DNA of 64,000 bases from Rubrivivax sp. GTDB lineage: Bacteria; Pseudomonadota; Gammaproteobacteria; Burkholderiales; Burkholderiaceae_C. The stretch spans positions 310,001 through 374,000 of the forward strand of contig JAHBZT010000005.1 in NCBI GenBank assembly GCA_019635315.1. The letters are read 5' to 3'. The notes under the pieces were generated by a model that was not told where the DNA came from, searched no databases, and saw only the letters and a list, made by a program, of their open reading frames with translations. Of the stretch, positions 53,180 to 63,978 are shown one piece after another (the stretch's first letter is position 1; each line of letters begins with the position of its first letter). The translations under genes and the position numbers were made by a program.

Positions 53180-55006
53180 ATGAAGCTCGGCCGACAGCTG
53201 CTGCTGCCCCCGCTGATCACCGCCGCCGTGGCCCTGGGCTGCGGGGTCCTGTACGGCGTGCTCGAAGGCCGCGCCGCCGCCGAGGCCGAGGCCGGCGTGG
53301 CCGCGGACATCGCGAGCTTCAAGACGGTGGGCCTGGTGCAGACGCAGCTCACGCAGGTGCGCGGCGACGTCTTCCGCACGCTGACCGTGATGGCCTCGCT
53401 GGACGACGCGCAGGTCAAGGCGGCGCGCCAGCAGCTGGCCGAGCAGGTGCAGGCCATCCAGCAGCGGCTGCAGGCGCTGGGCGGCGAGGACGGCGACGGC
53501 GCCGTCGCCGAGCAGGTGGCGGCGGCAATGCCGCTGCTGACGCAGTACCTGCGCCAGTGCGACCGCGCGATCGACCTCAGCACCATGGACCCCAACGTCG
53601 GCGCCGGCGGCATGCGCTCGGCCGAGGACACCTACGGCGAACTGGCGAAGGCCCTGGGCGCCATCGTCGCGCGCACCGACGCGCTGCACCAGGCGCGCAG
53701 CAACGAGGCGGCGTCGCAGCGCCAGGCGCTGAGCCTGGGGCTCGGCCTGCTGATGCTGCTGGCCACCGGCGCCGCGCTCGCCTTCGCGTGGCGCATGCAG
53801 CGCCGCGTCGTCGGCGCGGTGCGCCAGGCGGTGGACCTCGGCGAGGCCGTCTCGCGCGGCGAGCTGACGGCGCAGGCGGACTCCACGCGCCAGGACGAGA
53901 TCGGCGACCTGACGCGTGCGCTCGGCCGCATGGTGCAGGGGCTGCGCGAGTCGCTGCACACCGTGCGCCAGGCCACCGACCACATCGGCACCGCGTCGGC
54001 CGAGATCGCCACCGGCAACCAGGACCTCTCCGGCCGCACCGAGCAGACGGCGTCCAACCTGCAGCAGGCCGCGAGTTCGCTGGAGCAGCTGACCGGCACC
54101 GTGGGCACCACGGCCGACTCCGCGCGCACCGCCAACCAGCTCGCCGCCTCCGCCGCCGACGTGGCGCAGCGCGGTGGCGCCGTCGTCTCGCAGGTCGTCT
54201 CGACCATGGACGAGATCCACGGCGCGTCCAGGAAGATCGCCGACATCATCGCCGTCATCGACGGCATCGCCTTCCAGACCAACATCCTGGCGCTCAATGC
54301 CGCGGTCGAGGCCGCGCGCGCCGGCGAGCAGGGCCGCGGCTTCGCGGTCGTCGCCGGCGAGGTGCGCAGCCTCGCCCAGCGCAGCGCCGAGGCCGCGCGC
54401 GAGATCAAGGGCCTGATCCAGGCCAGCGTCGAGAAGGTCGACGCCGGCAGCCGGCTGGTCGCCGACGCCGGCACCACGATGAACGAGATCGTGGCCAGCG
54501 TGCAGCGCGTGAGCGACATCATCGGCGAGATCAGCGCCGCGGCTTCCGAGCAGAGCTCGGGCATCGCGCAGGTCAACGGCGCGGTCACCGACCTGGACCG
54601 CATGACGCAGCAGAACGCCGCGCTGGTCGAGCAGTCCGCCGCCGCCGCGGAGAGCCTGAAGGACCAGGCGCAACGCCTGGCCGAGGTCGTCGGGCGCTTC
54701 GAGCTGGGGGGCGCGGGCTGCACCGCCTCGGCGGCTGCTGCGTCGGCGGCTCCGGCGGCGAGCCCCAAGCCGGCGCCGGCGGTCCTGGCCGCCTCCAGGC
54801 CGGCGCAGGCGGCCAAGCAGGCACTGGCGCGCGTATCGGCGGTCGCGAAGGCCACGACGCGGGTCGTCGCGGCCGCGACACCGGCCGCCATCGCGGCGTC
54901 CGCATCGCCCAAGGCGCCCGACCGGCCGCCTGCCGATGCCTCGGGGCCGGCCCCGGCGAAGGCGGCCCCCGCCGCCAGGGACGACGACGACTGGGAGACC
55001 TTCTAG
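53180..55006 (+). CDS. Methyl-accepting chemotaxis protein 5
   Basis: A 608-residue chemoreceptor. Membrane helices are [17 protein letters not shown] and [21 protein letters not shown]. The periplasmic region between them is helical and Gln/Ala-rich ([20 protein letters not shown]), four-helix-bundle type. HAMP ([20 protein letters not shown]) and the shared signalling domain follow. After an Ala/Pro linker it ends in DDDDWETF, nearly the E. coli NWETF tether. It is likely co-transcribed with the solo Cache gene. It is the last chemotaxis gene in the window. Confidence 0.95.
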   Translation: MKLGRQLLLPPLITAAVALGCGVLYGVLEGRAAAEAEAGVAADIASFKTVGLVQTQLTQVRGDVFRTLTVMASLDDAQVKAARQQLAEQVQAIQQRLQALGGEDGDGAVAEQVAAAMPLLTQYLRQCDRAIDLSTMDPNVGAGGMRSAEDTYGELAKALGAIVARTDALHQARSNEAASQRQALSLGLGLLMLLATGAALAFAWRMQRRVVGAVRQAVDLGEAVSRGELTAQADSTRQDEIGDLTRALGRMVQGLRESLHTVRQATDHIGTASAEIATGNQDLSGRTEQTASNLQQAASSLEQLTGTVGTTADSARTANQLAASAADVAQRGGAVVSQVVSTMDEIHGASRKIADIIAVIDGIAFQTNILALNAAVEAARAGEQGRGFAVVAGEVRSLAQRSAEAAREIKGLIQASVEKVDAGSRLVADAGTTMNEIVASVQRVSDIIGEISAAASEQSSGIAQVNGAVTDLDRMTQQNAALVEQSAAAAESLKDQAQRLAEVVGRFELGGAGCTASAAAASAAPAASPKPAPAVLAASRPAQAAKQALARVSAVAKATTRVVAAATPAAIAASASPKAPDRPPADASGPAPAKAAPAARDDDDWETF

Positions 55007-55042
55007 TCGGCGCAGCGCCGGGACGAAGCCCGGCGCCCCCTC

Positions 55043-55147
55043 ATACGGCTTCGCATTCAACGCGCTAACCGCGTTGCTTCGCCTCGCCGTGCGTCAGCAC
55101 TGTCTTCGGCTTCGCGCCTCGTTATCGCATTGAATGCGAAGCCGTAT
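55043..55147. repeat. Composite inverted repeat between receptor 5 and the FtsX-like gene
   Basis: Outer arms of 21 bases (55043-55063 and 55127-55147) are complementary except for one position. Inside are aacgcg-ctaac-cgcgtt at 55059-55075 and cgcatt-g-aatgcg at 55126-55138. The stretch is clearly less GC-rich than its surroundings. The right arm ends at the stop codon of the convergent FtsX-like gene. It could be a two-way terminator or a mobile/recombination site; no integrase is near. Confidence 0.65.
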
Positions 55148-57801
55148 CACACCGCGCCGGCGCGGCGCAGCGTCTCCAGCACCGGCCGGCGCAGCACCTC
55201 GCGCAGCCCCCACCAGCCCGCGGCCAGCGCCAGCAGCGCGCCGGCCACGGTGCCGGCCAGCGGCACCCAGGGCGATGGATTCCAGGTGAATTCGAAGGCG
55301 TACCGCGCGAGCAGCCAGCCCACCGTCACCGCGGCCACCGAAGCCAGCAGCCCGGCCAGCGCGCCGACGCCCAGCAGCTCCGCGCGCTGCACCTGTGCGA
55401 GCAGGCGGCCGCCGGCGCCCATCGCGCGCATGATCGCGAATTCGCGCGCCCGCGTCTCGCGCGTGGCGCTGATCGCCGCGAACAGCACCACCAGCCCGGC
55501 GACCAGCGTGAAGCCGAACAGGAATTCGATGGCGCGGATCACCTGGTCCAGCACACGCTGCACCTGCGCCACCGAGGCCGAGACGTCGACATTGGTGATG
55601 TTGGGGAAGTCGCGGCTGAGCCGGTTGTCGAAGCCGGCCACCGGCGGCGCGCGGAAGGCGCTGATGTAGGTCACCGGCACGTCGTTCATCTCGCTGAGCG
55701 GATAGATGACGAAGAAGTTGACGCGCATCGAGCCCCAGTCCACCTTGCGCAGGCTGGTGATGCGCGCCTGGCGCACCTGGCCGGCGATGTCGAAGCTCAT
55801 CGTGTCGCCGAGCTTCAGGCCCAGCTCCTGCGCCAGGCCGTCCTCCACCGACAGGCCTTCGGCCTCGTCGGCCGTCCAGCGCCCGCCGACCAGCTCGTTG
55901 TGCGGCGGCAGCGTCGCGGCATGGCTGAGGTTGAATTCGCGGTCGACCAGGCGGCGCGCGCGCTCGGCCTCGAAGCTGTCGGCGCTGACGCTGCGGCCGT
56001 TGATCGCCACCAGGCGGCCGCGGATCATCGGGTACCAGTCGTAGCGCTCGACGCCGGCTTCCGTCAGCGTGCGGCGGAAGGCCTCGCCCTGGTCGGGCTG
56101 CAGGTTGATCACGAAGCGGTTCGGCGCATCGGGCGGCGTGGCCTGGCGCCAGCTGCCGATGAGGTCGGTGCGCAGCAGCACCAGCAGCACCAGCGCCAGC
56201 AGGCCGACCGCGAGCGCGCTGACCTGCAGCACCGCGAAGGCCGGCCGTGCCGCGATCTGGCGCGTCGCCAGCACCAGCCAGCGCGGGGCGCTCGACTCCG
56301 GCACCGCGCGGCGCAGCACCTGCACTGCGATCCACGACAGCAGCGCGAACAGCGCCACCGCGGCCGCGAAGCCGCCGACCGCGATCAGGCCCAGCTTGAG
56401 GTCCGACGACACCGCCATCAGCAGCGCGACGAAGCCGCCGGTGCCGGCCAGCAGCACGCCGATCGACGACGCCTTCAGGCCGCCGATGTCGCGCCGGATC
56501 ACACGCAGCGGCGGCACGCGCGCCAGCTGCAGCACCGGCGGCAGCCCGAAGCCCAGCAGCAGCGTCATGCCCACGCCCAGCCCGAACAGCGCCGGCCACC
56601 AGCCGGGCGCCGGCAGCTGGCTGTCCACCAGCCCGGCGAGCAACCAGACGAAGACGAAGTGCACCGCCAGCCCGATCAGCACGCCGGCCGCGCTGGCCGC
56701 CAGGCCGACGAAGCCGAATTCCAGCGTGTAGGCGCCGGCGATGCGGCGCTGGCTCAGGCCCAGCACGCGCAGCATCGCGCAGTCGTCCAGGTGGCGCTGC
56801 GCGAAGTCGCGCGCCGCGATGCCCACCGCCACCGCGGCGAGCAGCGCCGACAGCAGCGCGACGAGGTTGAGGAACTTCTCGGCGCGGTCCAGCGTCTGGC
56901 GCATCTCGGGCCGGCCGCTGCTCAGCGACTCGACCTGCACGCCGCGCAGCGGCGCCTCGTGGATGCGCTGCTCGACGAAGCGCACGTAGTCGCGCACGAC
57001 CGCGTCGCCGCGCGCCGCGCCCATCGCGTCCGGCGCGGCCACCGCGAGCCGGTAGTTGACGCGGCTGGCGGGCTGGATCAGCCCGGTCGCCGGCAGGTCA
57101 GCGTCGGCCAGCATCACGCGCGGCGCGAAGCTCGTGAAGCCCGCGCCGCGGTCGGGCTCGGTGACGATGATGCGTGCGATGCGCAGCTCGGCGTCGCCGA
57201 GCAGCAGCGCATCGCCGACCGCCAGGCCCAGCGCGTCGAGCAGGCCGGCGTCGACCCACACCGTACCCGGGGCCGGCGCCGCGGCCTGCGTCACGACCGG
57301 GGCTTCGGGGCCGTCGCGCAGCTGCAGCTGGCCGCGCAGCGGATAGTCGGCGCCGACCGCCTTGACGGCGACCAGGCGCGTCGCGCCGCCCTTCGCATCG
57401 GGCGCGCGCGCCATGCTCGGGAAGGTCGCGTTGGCCGCCACGCGCAGGCCCAGCGCCTGCGCACGCTGCACCAGCTCGGACGGCGCCGGCTTGTCGCTGC
57501 TGACCACCGCGTCGCCGCCCAGCAGCTGGCGCGCGTTGCGCTCCAGGCCGGTATTCAGGCGGTCGGCGAAGAAGCCCACCGCGGTCAGCGCCGCCACCGC
57601 CAGCATCACCGCCACCGCGAGCAGGCGCAGTTCGCCGGCGCGGAAGTCGCGCAGCGCCTGGCGCCAGGCCAGCGCGGCGACGGACGGGGCGCGGTGCGGC
57701 GCGCGCGCCGGCACCGCGGGATGCACAGGCTGGCCGGGCGGCGCGGCGGTCGTCGCGGGGGTGACGCCGGAGGAGCCGGCGGGAGGCAGGACGCTGGACA
57801 T
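55147..57801 (-). CDS. FtsX-like ABC transporter permease (YbbP-type)
   Basis: An 884-residue inner-membrane protein with about ten membrane helices in two halves. After a Pro/Ala-rich N-terminus come the first helix (LRLLAVAVMLAVAALTAVGFFADRL) and a large periplasmic domain. An FtsX core follows (LVALLSALLAAVAVGIAARDFAQRHLDDCAMLRVLG). The second half has another periplasmic domain and the C-terminal FtsX block SATRETRAREFAIMRAMGAG. YbbP-type permeases work with a YbbA ATPase, often in lipoprotein or lysophospholipase export. The ATPase gene is not in the window. It is convergent with receptor 5. Confidence 0.88.
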   Translation of the reverse strand: MSSVLPPAGSSGVTPATTAAPPGQPVHPAVPARAPHRAPSVAALAWRQALRDFRAGELRLLAVAVMLAVAALTAVGFFADRLNTGLERNARQLLGGDAVVSSDKPAPSELVQRAQALGLRVAANATFPSMARAPDAKGGATRLVAVKAVGADYPLRGQLQLRDGPEAPVVTQAAAPAPGTVWVDAGLLDALGLAVGDALLLGDAELRIARIIVTEPDRGAGFTSFAPRVMLADADLPATGLIQPASRVNYRLAVAAPDAMGAARGDAVVRDYVRFVEQRIHEAPLRGVQVESLSSGRPEMRQTLDRAEKFLNLVALLSALLAAVAVGIAARDFAQRHLDDCAMLRVLGLSQRRIAGAYTLEFGFVGLAASAAGVLIGLAVHFVFVWLLAGLVDSQLPAPGWWPALFGLGVGMTLLLGFGLPPVLQLARVPPLRVIRRDIGGLKASSIGVLLAGTGGFVALLMAVSSDLKLGLIAVGGFAAAVALFALLSWIAVQVLRRAVPESSAPRWLVLATRQIAARPAFAVLQVSALAVGLLALVLLVLLRTDLIGSWRQATPPDAPNRFVINLQPDQGEAFRRTLTEAGVERYDWYPMIRGRLVAINGRSVSADSFEAERARRLVDREFNLSHAATLPPHNELVGGRWTADEAEGLSVEDGLAQELGLKLGDTMSFDIAGQVRQARITSLRKVDWGSMRVNFFVIYPLSEMNDVPVTYISAFRAPPVAGFDNRLSRDFPNITNVDVSASVAQVQRVLDQVIRAIEFLFGFTLVAGLVVLFAAISATRETRAREFAIMRAMGAGGRLLAQVQRAELLGVGALAGLLASVAAVTVGWLLARYAFEFTWNPSPWVPLAGTVAGALLALAAGWWGLREVLRRPVLETLRRAGAV

Positions 57802-57904
57802 CCCGCCACCTTAGCGGAAACCCGCAAGCGCCGGCGCGGTGGGCCGAATTGACCGTGCAAGGACGCTGAACGCCGGCCGGGCATCGCGGTGCTCCAATGC
57901 CTGC

Positions 57905-58846
57905 ATGGACACCAAGACCCGCACCTTGCCCGCCCTCTTCCTCTCGCACGGCTCGCCGATGACGGCGCTGGAGCCGCGGGAGGCCGGTGCCTTCCTGCAG
58001 CGCCTGGGCCCGGCCATCGCCACGCGCTTCGGCCGCCCGAAGGCCATCCTGGCGATCTCGGCGCACAGCCTGACGCGCGAGCCGGTGCTGCTGGCCGCCC
58101 CGCGCCACGAGGCGGTCTACGACTTCGGCAACTTCGACGACCGCCTGTTCACGCTGCGCTACGACGTGGCCGGCGCGCCGGAACTGGCGACGCGCGTGGC
58201 CGCGCTGCTGAAGGCGGCGGGCCTGCCCGCGCATGTCGTCGCCGACGGCGGGCTCGACCACGGCATCTGGACGCCGCTGCGTTATGCCTTCCCCGACGCC
58301 GACATCCCGGTGCTGCCGCTGGCCTGGCCGCCGGACTGGACGCCGGCGCAGCTGTTCGCGCTCGGCCGCGCGCTGGCGCCGCTGGCCGCTCGAGGACATG
58401 GGGCTCCGCCACTGTCCTCGACCCCCCCGGGGGGCGGGCCGGGTGCAACCCGGCCCCAGGGGCCCGCGGAAGGCGTGCTGATCGTCGGCAGCGGCAGCAT
58501 CACGCACAACCTGCGGCGGGTCTTCGCCGGCGGCATGCGCCCGGTCGCCGAGCAACCGGCCACGCCGGAGAGCACGGCCTTCCGCGACTGGTTTGCCGCG
58601 CGCACCGCGACCGGCGACTGGCCCGCGCTGCTGGACTACCGCCGGCAGGCGCCGCATGCCGCGCTGATGCACCCGACCGACGAGCACCTGCTGCCCTTCT
58701 TCGTCGCGGCCGGTGCCGGGGGCGAAAGTGCGCCGGGGCGGCGCATCCACGCCAGCCTGACCTACGGTGACCTGGGCATGGATGCCTATGCTTTCGGCGC
58801 CGGCGCCGATGCGCTGATGGACGACGAGGCGGCGGTCGCGGCCTGA
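57905..58846 (+). CDS. LigB/DODA-type extradiol dioxygenase (YgiD-like)
   Basis: A 313-residue iron or zinc enzyme of the LigB family. It begins LPALFLSHGSPMTALEP with His15, followed by ISAHS, then GLDHGIWTPLRYAFP (His119) and HPTDEHLLPFFVAAGAG at about 265. Members cleave catechol-type substrates such as DOPA; YgiD is one. An in-frame stretch at about residues 163-188 (HGAPPLSSTPPGGG...) is encoded by three tandem palindromes (58390-58456) and looks like an insertion between two conserved strands. The ATG at 57905 gives the family start. The enzyme may still fold with the loop. Confidence 0.85.
   Translation: MDTKTRTLPALFLSHGSPMTALEPREAGAFLQRLGPAIATRFGRPKAILAISAHSLTREPVLLAAPRHEAVYDFGNFDDRLFTLRYDVAGAPELATRVAALLKAAGLPAHVVADGGLDHGIWTPLRYAFPDADIPVLPLAWPPDWTPAQLFALGRALAPLAARGHGAPPLSSTPPGGGPGATRPQGPAEGVLIVGSGSITHNLRRVFAGGMRPVAEQPATPESTAFRDWFAARTATGDWPALLDYRRQAPHAALMHPTDEHLLPFFVAAGAGGESAPGRRIHASLTYGDLGMDAYAFGAGADALMDDEAAVAA
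58390..58456. repeat. Palindrome cluster inside the dioxygenase gene
   Basis: Three palindromes in 67 bases: tcgaggaca/tgtcctcga at 58390-58398 and 58413-58421, cccccc/gggggg at 58423-58434, and gggccgggt/acccggccc at 58436-58444 and 58448-58456. Such clusters are typical of dispersed intergenic repeats. Here it stays in the reading frame and adds about 25 residues. Confidence 0.6.
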
Positions 58847-58878
58847 GCGCCGCGCCGCGCCGAGCCGCGTCAAGGGGC

Positions 58879-59901
58879 TCAGCCGAGCCGGGCCAGCAGC
58901 TCGGCCTTCTTGGCGCCGAATTCGGCGTCGGTCAGCACACCCTTGGCGTGCAGTTCGCCGAGCTTTTCCAGCGTGGCCAGCAGTTCGGCGTGCTTCGCAC
59001 CACCGGCCGGCGCGGCGGCACCGGGCTGCAGCTGCTGGGCCAGCACCTGGCCCAGCGCGACGCCGGCCCCGAGACCCATCGCATCGCCGACAACGCCACC
59101 GCCCCCGCCGCCGCCCGCCGCGGCCCCGGCGGCGAGCGTGGGCAGCGCCTGCCCGGTCTGGTACTGCACGAAGCGGCCCATGTCCGGGCCGACCATCGCC
59201 ATGCCGATGCGCTGGTCCAGCAGCTTCTGCAGTTCCTCGGGCAGCGACACGCTCTGCACCGTCACCGCCTCCAGCACCAGGCCCAGCCGCGCGGCGTCGG
59301 CGCGGCAGGCCGCGAGCAGCTGCGCGGCAAACTCGACCTGGTTGGCCGCCAGGTCCAGGAAGGGCCGGCCGCTCTCGGCCACCGCATCGCCCAGGTGCTG
59401 CACGAGCAGCGCGCGCAGCGGCTCGTCCACCTCGTCGGCGGGCAGCTGCGCGCGCGTGCCCAGCACTTCGCGCAGGAAGGCCGCCGCGTCGCCGACGCGC
59501 CACGCGAAGTTCCCATGCGCGCGCACGCGCACGGCGCCGAAGTCACGGTCGCGCAGCGCCACCGGCTGGCGCGTGCCCCAGCGGCGGTCGAGCTGCCGGC
59601 GCGTGCTGAGGAAGACGACGTCGCTCTTGAACGGGCTCGCGAACAGCTTGTCCCAGTGGCGCAGGTTGGTCAGCAGCGGCAGCGTGGCCGTGCCCAGCCG
59701 GTGCCGGCCGGGGCCGAAGACATCGGCCAGCCGGCCTTCGTCGACGAAGACCGCGAGCTGGCCTTCGCGCACCGTGAGCTGGGCGCCGTTCTGGATCTCC
59801 TGGTCGCGCATCGGGTAGCGCCAGGCCACGAGGTTCTCGCCGCCCTCGAGCCACTCGATGACGTCGATGAACTGCTTGCGGATGAATTCGCCGAGGGCCA
59901 T
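58879..59901 (-). CDS. SPFH-domain protein with C-terminal SHOCT domain
   Basis: A 340-residue protein of the YdjI-like SPFH group. The N-terminus (MALGEFIRKQFIDVIEWLEG) and NGAQLTVREGQLAVFVDEGRLADVFGPGRHRLGTATLP match the virion-core/SPFH family. A helical middle region with VQSVSLPEELQKLLDQRIGM follows. A Gly-rich linker (about 258-273) leads to a SHOCT motif, KLGELHAKGVLTDAEFGAKKAELL. SPFH proteins organise membrane domains and YdjI acts with phage-shock proteins. GGAG lies upstream of the ATG. The gene is isolated, convergent with the dioxygenase. Confidence 0.87.
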   Translation of the reverse strand: MALGEFIRKQFIDVIEWLEGGENLVAWRYPMRDQEIQNGAQLTVREGQLAVFVDEGRLADVFGPGRHRLGTATLPLLTNLRHWDKLFASPFKSDVVFLSTRRQLDRRWGTRQPVALRDRDFGAVRVRAHGNFAWRVGDAAAFLREVLGTRAQLPADEVDEPLRALLVQHLGDAVAESGRPFLDLAANQVEFAAQLLAACRADAARLGLVLEAVTVQSVSLPEELQKLLDQRIGMAMVGPDMGRFVQYQTGQALPTLAAGAAAGGGGGGGVVGDAMGLGAGVALGQVLAQQLQPGAAAPAGGAKHAELLATLEKLGELHAKGVLTDAEFGAKKAELLARLG

Positions 59902-60007
59902 GGCCGCTGCCTCCAGAGCTGCGCTGAGCCGATCATAGGGACGGCGCCGGCGTGCGGCGCGGCGCGCGCCGTGCCAGGCTGCGCACCCCGCGCGACTGCG
60001 TGCGCCG

Positions 60008-62400
<2,393 letters not shown>

Positions 62401-62425
62401 CCCGGGCACCGGCGGCGCCTGAGGC

Positions 62426-62662
62426 TCAGGCGCGCAGGTAGGCCAGCAGCCCGCTCATCGTGAACAGCCGCCGTGTATCGGCCTCGGGGATCTTGCGCCC
62501 GGTGCGCTGGCCGAGCGCGATGACGAAATTCAGGAAGTCCATCGAGTCCAGGTCCAGCGCCTCGCGCAGGTCCTCGTCGTCGCCGACGCTCGCCAGGTCG
62601 GCCTCGGGCGCGATGCCGGCCAGCACCTCGGCGGCCAGCGCACGGATCTCGTCGTCGTTCAT
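62426..62662 (-). CDS. Acyl carrier protein
   Basis: A 78-residue acyl carrier protein. The phosphopantetheine site is Ser40 in EALDLDSMDFLNFVIAL, with the acidic helix EADLASVGDDEDLREAL before it. The ATG at 62662 begins MNDDEIRALAAEV. It is not the fatty-acid-synthase ACP, being more divergent and outside a fab cluster. It lies 14 bases after the E2 gene on the same strand, so it is probably co-expressed with a 2-oxoacid dehydrogenase and may receive its acyl group. Confidence 0.88.
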   Translation of the reverse strand: MNDDEIRALAAEVLAGIAPEADLASVGDDEDLREALDLDSMDFLNFVIALGQRTGRKIPEADTRRLFTMSGLLAYLRA

Positions 62663-62676
62663 CGGTGGAGCCTTCT

Positions 62677-63978
62677 TCAGAGTTGCGCCGGCGACTGCAG
62701 CGCGCGGTCGATGGCGGCCAGCAGCTGGCCACCGAGGTGGCCGTCGCTGGCGCGGTGGTCGGCGGCCAGCGTGACGGTCACCTGCGGCCGCGCCACGACA
62801 CGACCTTCCACCACCGCCGGCCGCTCGACGACGCGGCCGAAGCCGACGATGGCCACCTGCGGCGGGTAGATCACGCCGTACACGCTCTCGGCACCGCGGT
62901 CGCCCAGGCTGGTGACGGTGACCGTGGGGTCGGTCAGCTCGGAACTGCGCAGCCCGCCGGCACGCGCGCGCTGCACCAGGTCGCGCAGCGCGGTCATCAG
63001 CGCCGGCAGCGCCAGGCGGTCGGCGTCGCGGATCGCCGGCGCGACGAGGCCGCCGCCGCGCAGCGCGATCGCCCAGCCGACATGCACGCCGGCGCCGGCG
63101 CGGAAGGCACTGTCCTCGTAGAAGCCGTTGAGCTGCGGCACCTGCACCAGCGCCAGCGCGCTGGCCTTGAGCAGCAGCGTCGCCGGCAGCAGGCGGTCGA
63201 CCGGGTCGCGCTCGGCGTTGTAGGCGTCCAGCCAGGCCTGCGCGGCGGCGAAGTCGACCGTGCTGCTCAGGTAGTAGTGCGGAATCTCGCGCTTGGAGCG
63301 GCCCATCGCGGCGGCGATGGCCTGGCGCATCTGCGCCGGGTCGAAGCCGCCGCGGGCTGCGCGCGGCGGCGCGGCGGAGGGCGCTTCGGCGCGCGCGACG
63401 GCCGGCCGCGGCGCGGCCGTCGTCGCGGCGCGTTCGACGTCGACCAGGGTCACCGCACCGTCGGGCCCGGTGCCGGCCAGCGCGTCGGCGTCCAGCCCCA
63501 GTTCGGCGGCACGCCGGCGTGCGACCGGGGTCACGCGACCGCGCGCCGCAGCGGGGGCAGCCGCTCCCAGTGCAGGGGTCGGTGCAGGCGCCGGTGCGGG
63601 CGCCAGAGCAGGTGCCGGTGCAGGTGCAGGCGTCGGTGCCGGTACGGCCTTCGACGCGGGCGCGATTGCGGGTGCGGGTGCGGGTGCGGGTGCGGGTCCG
63701 GGTGCGCGTCCAGGCACCGCCGCCGGCGTGGCCGCGGCGGCCTCGCCGGCGACCTGCACGCGCGCCAGCACGGCACCCACCGGCAGCGCCTGGTCCAGCG
63801 GCGCCAGGTCCCCGATCACGCCGTCGAGAAAACACTCGACGTCGATCGCACCCTTGTGCGTCTCCACCACCGCGACCACGTCGCCCGGCTTCACGCGGTC
63901 GCCGGCCTTCACGAGCCACTGCACGACCTTGCCGGTCTCCATGTCGGCGCCCAGCGCCGGCATCGTGAAGTCGGCCAT
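62677..63978 (-). CDS. Dihydrolipoamide acyltransferase (E2) of a 2-oxoacid dehydrogenase complex
   Basis: A 433-residue E2. The lipoyl domain has the lipoylated Lys42 in VVETHKGAIDVEC. A long Ala/Pro linker (about 85-145) follows, then a peripheral-subunit-binding domain (RVTPVARRRAAELGLDADAL). The catalytic domain ends in LAADHRASDGHLGG, with His and Asp of the HxxxDG motif. It starts at 63978 with MADFTMPALGADM. A TGA complementary to 63981-63983 just before it may end a preceding E1 gene, mostly beyond the edge. The substrate (pyruvate, branched-chain or acetoin) is not settled. Confidence 0.92.
   Translation of the reverse strand: MADFTMPALGADMETGKVVQWLVKAGDRVKPGDVVAVVETHKGAIDVECFLDGVIGDLAPLDQALPVGAVLARVQVAGEAAAATPAAVPGRAPGPAPAPAPAPAIAPASKAVPAPTPAPAPAPALAPAPAPAPTPALGAAAPAAARGRVTPVARRRAAELGLDADALAGTGPDGAVTLVDVERAATTAAPRPAVARAEAPSAAPPRAARGGFDPAQMRQAIAAAMGRSKREIPHYYLSSTVDFAAAQAWLDAYNAERDPVDRLLPATLLLKASALALVQVPQLNGFYEDSAFRAGAGVHVGWAIALRGGGLVAPAIRDADRLALPALMTALRDLVQRARAGGLRSSELTDPTVTVTSLGDRGAESVYGVIYPPQVAIVGFGRVVERPAVVEGRVVARPQVTVTLAADHRASDGHLGGQLLAAIDRALQSPAQL
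63667..63702 (-). repeat. Hexanucleotide repeat in the E2 linker
   Basis: Five perfect tgcggg units and one tccggg unit lie in tandem and encode an alternating Ala-Pro stretch of the flexible linker. Units are six bases, so gain or loss of copies keeps the frame and only changes linker length. Confidence 0.6.

Noticed and set aside
44359-55006. Repeats in the receptor genes as a CRISPR or mobile element
   Set aside because: The repeats are long, in frame and encode the conserved signalling domain of paralogous receptors; no spacers, transposase or end repeats.
55043-55147. Integron attC site
   Set aside because: The hairpin structure is suggestive, but the conserved RYYYAAC and GTTRRRY boxes are not in the right places and no integron integrase is in the window.
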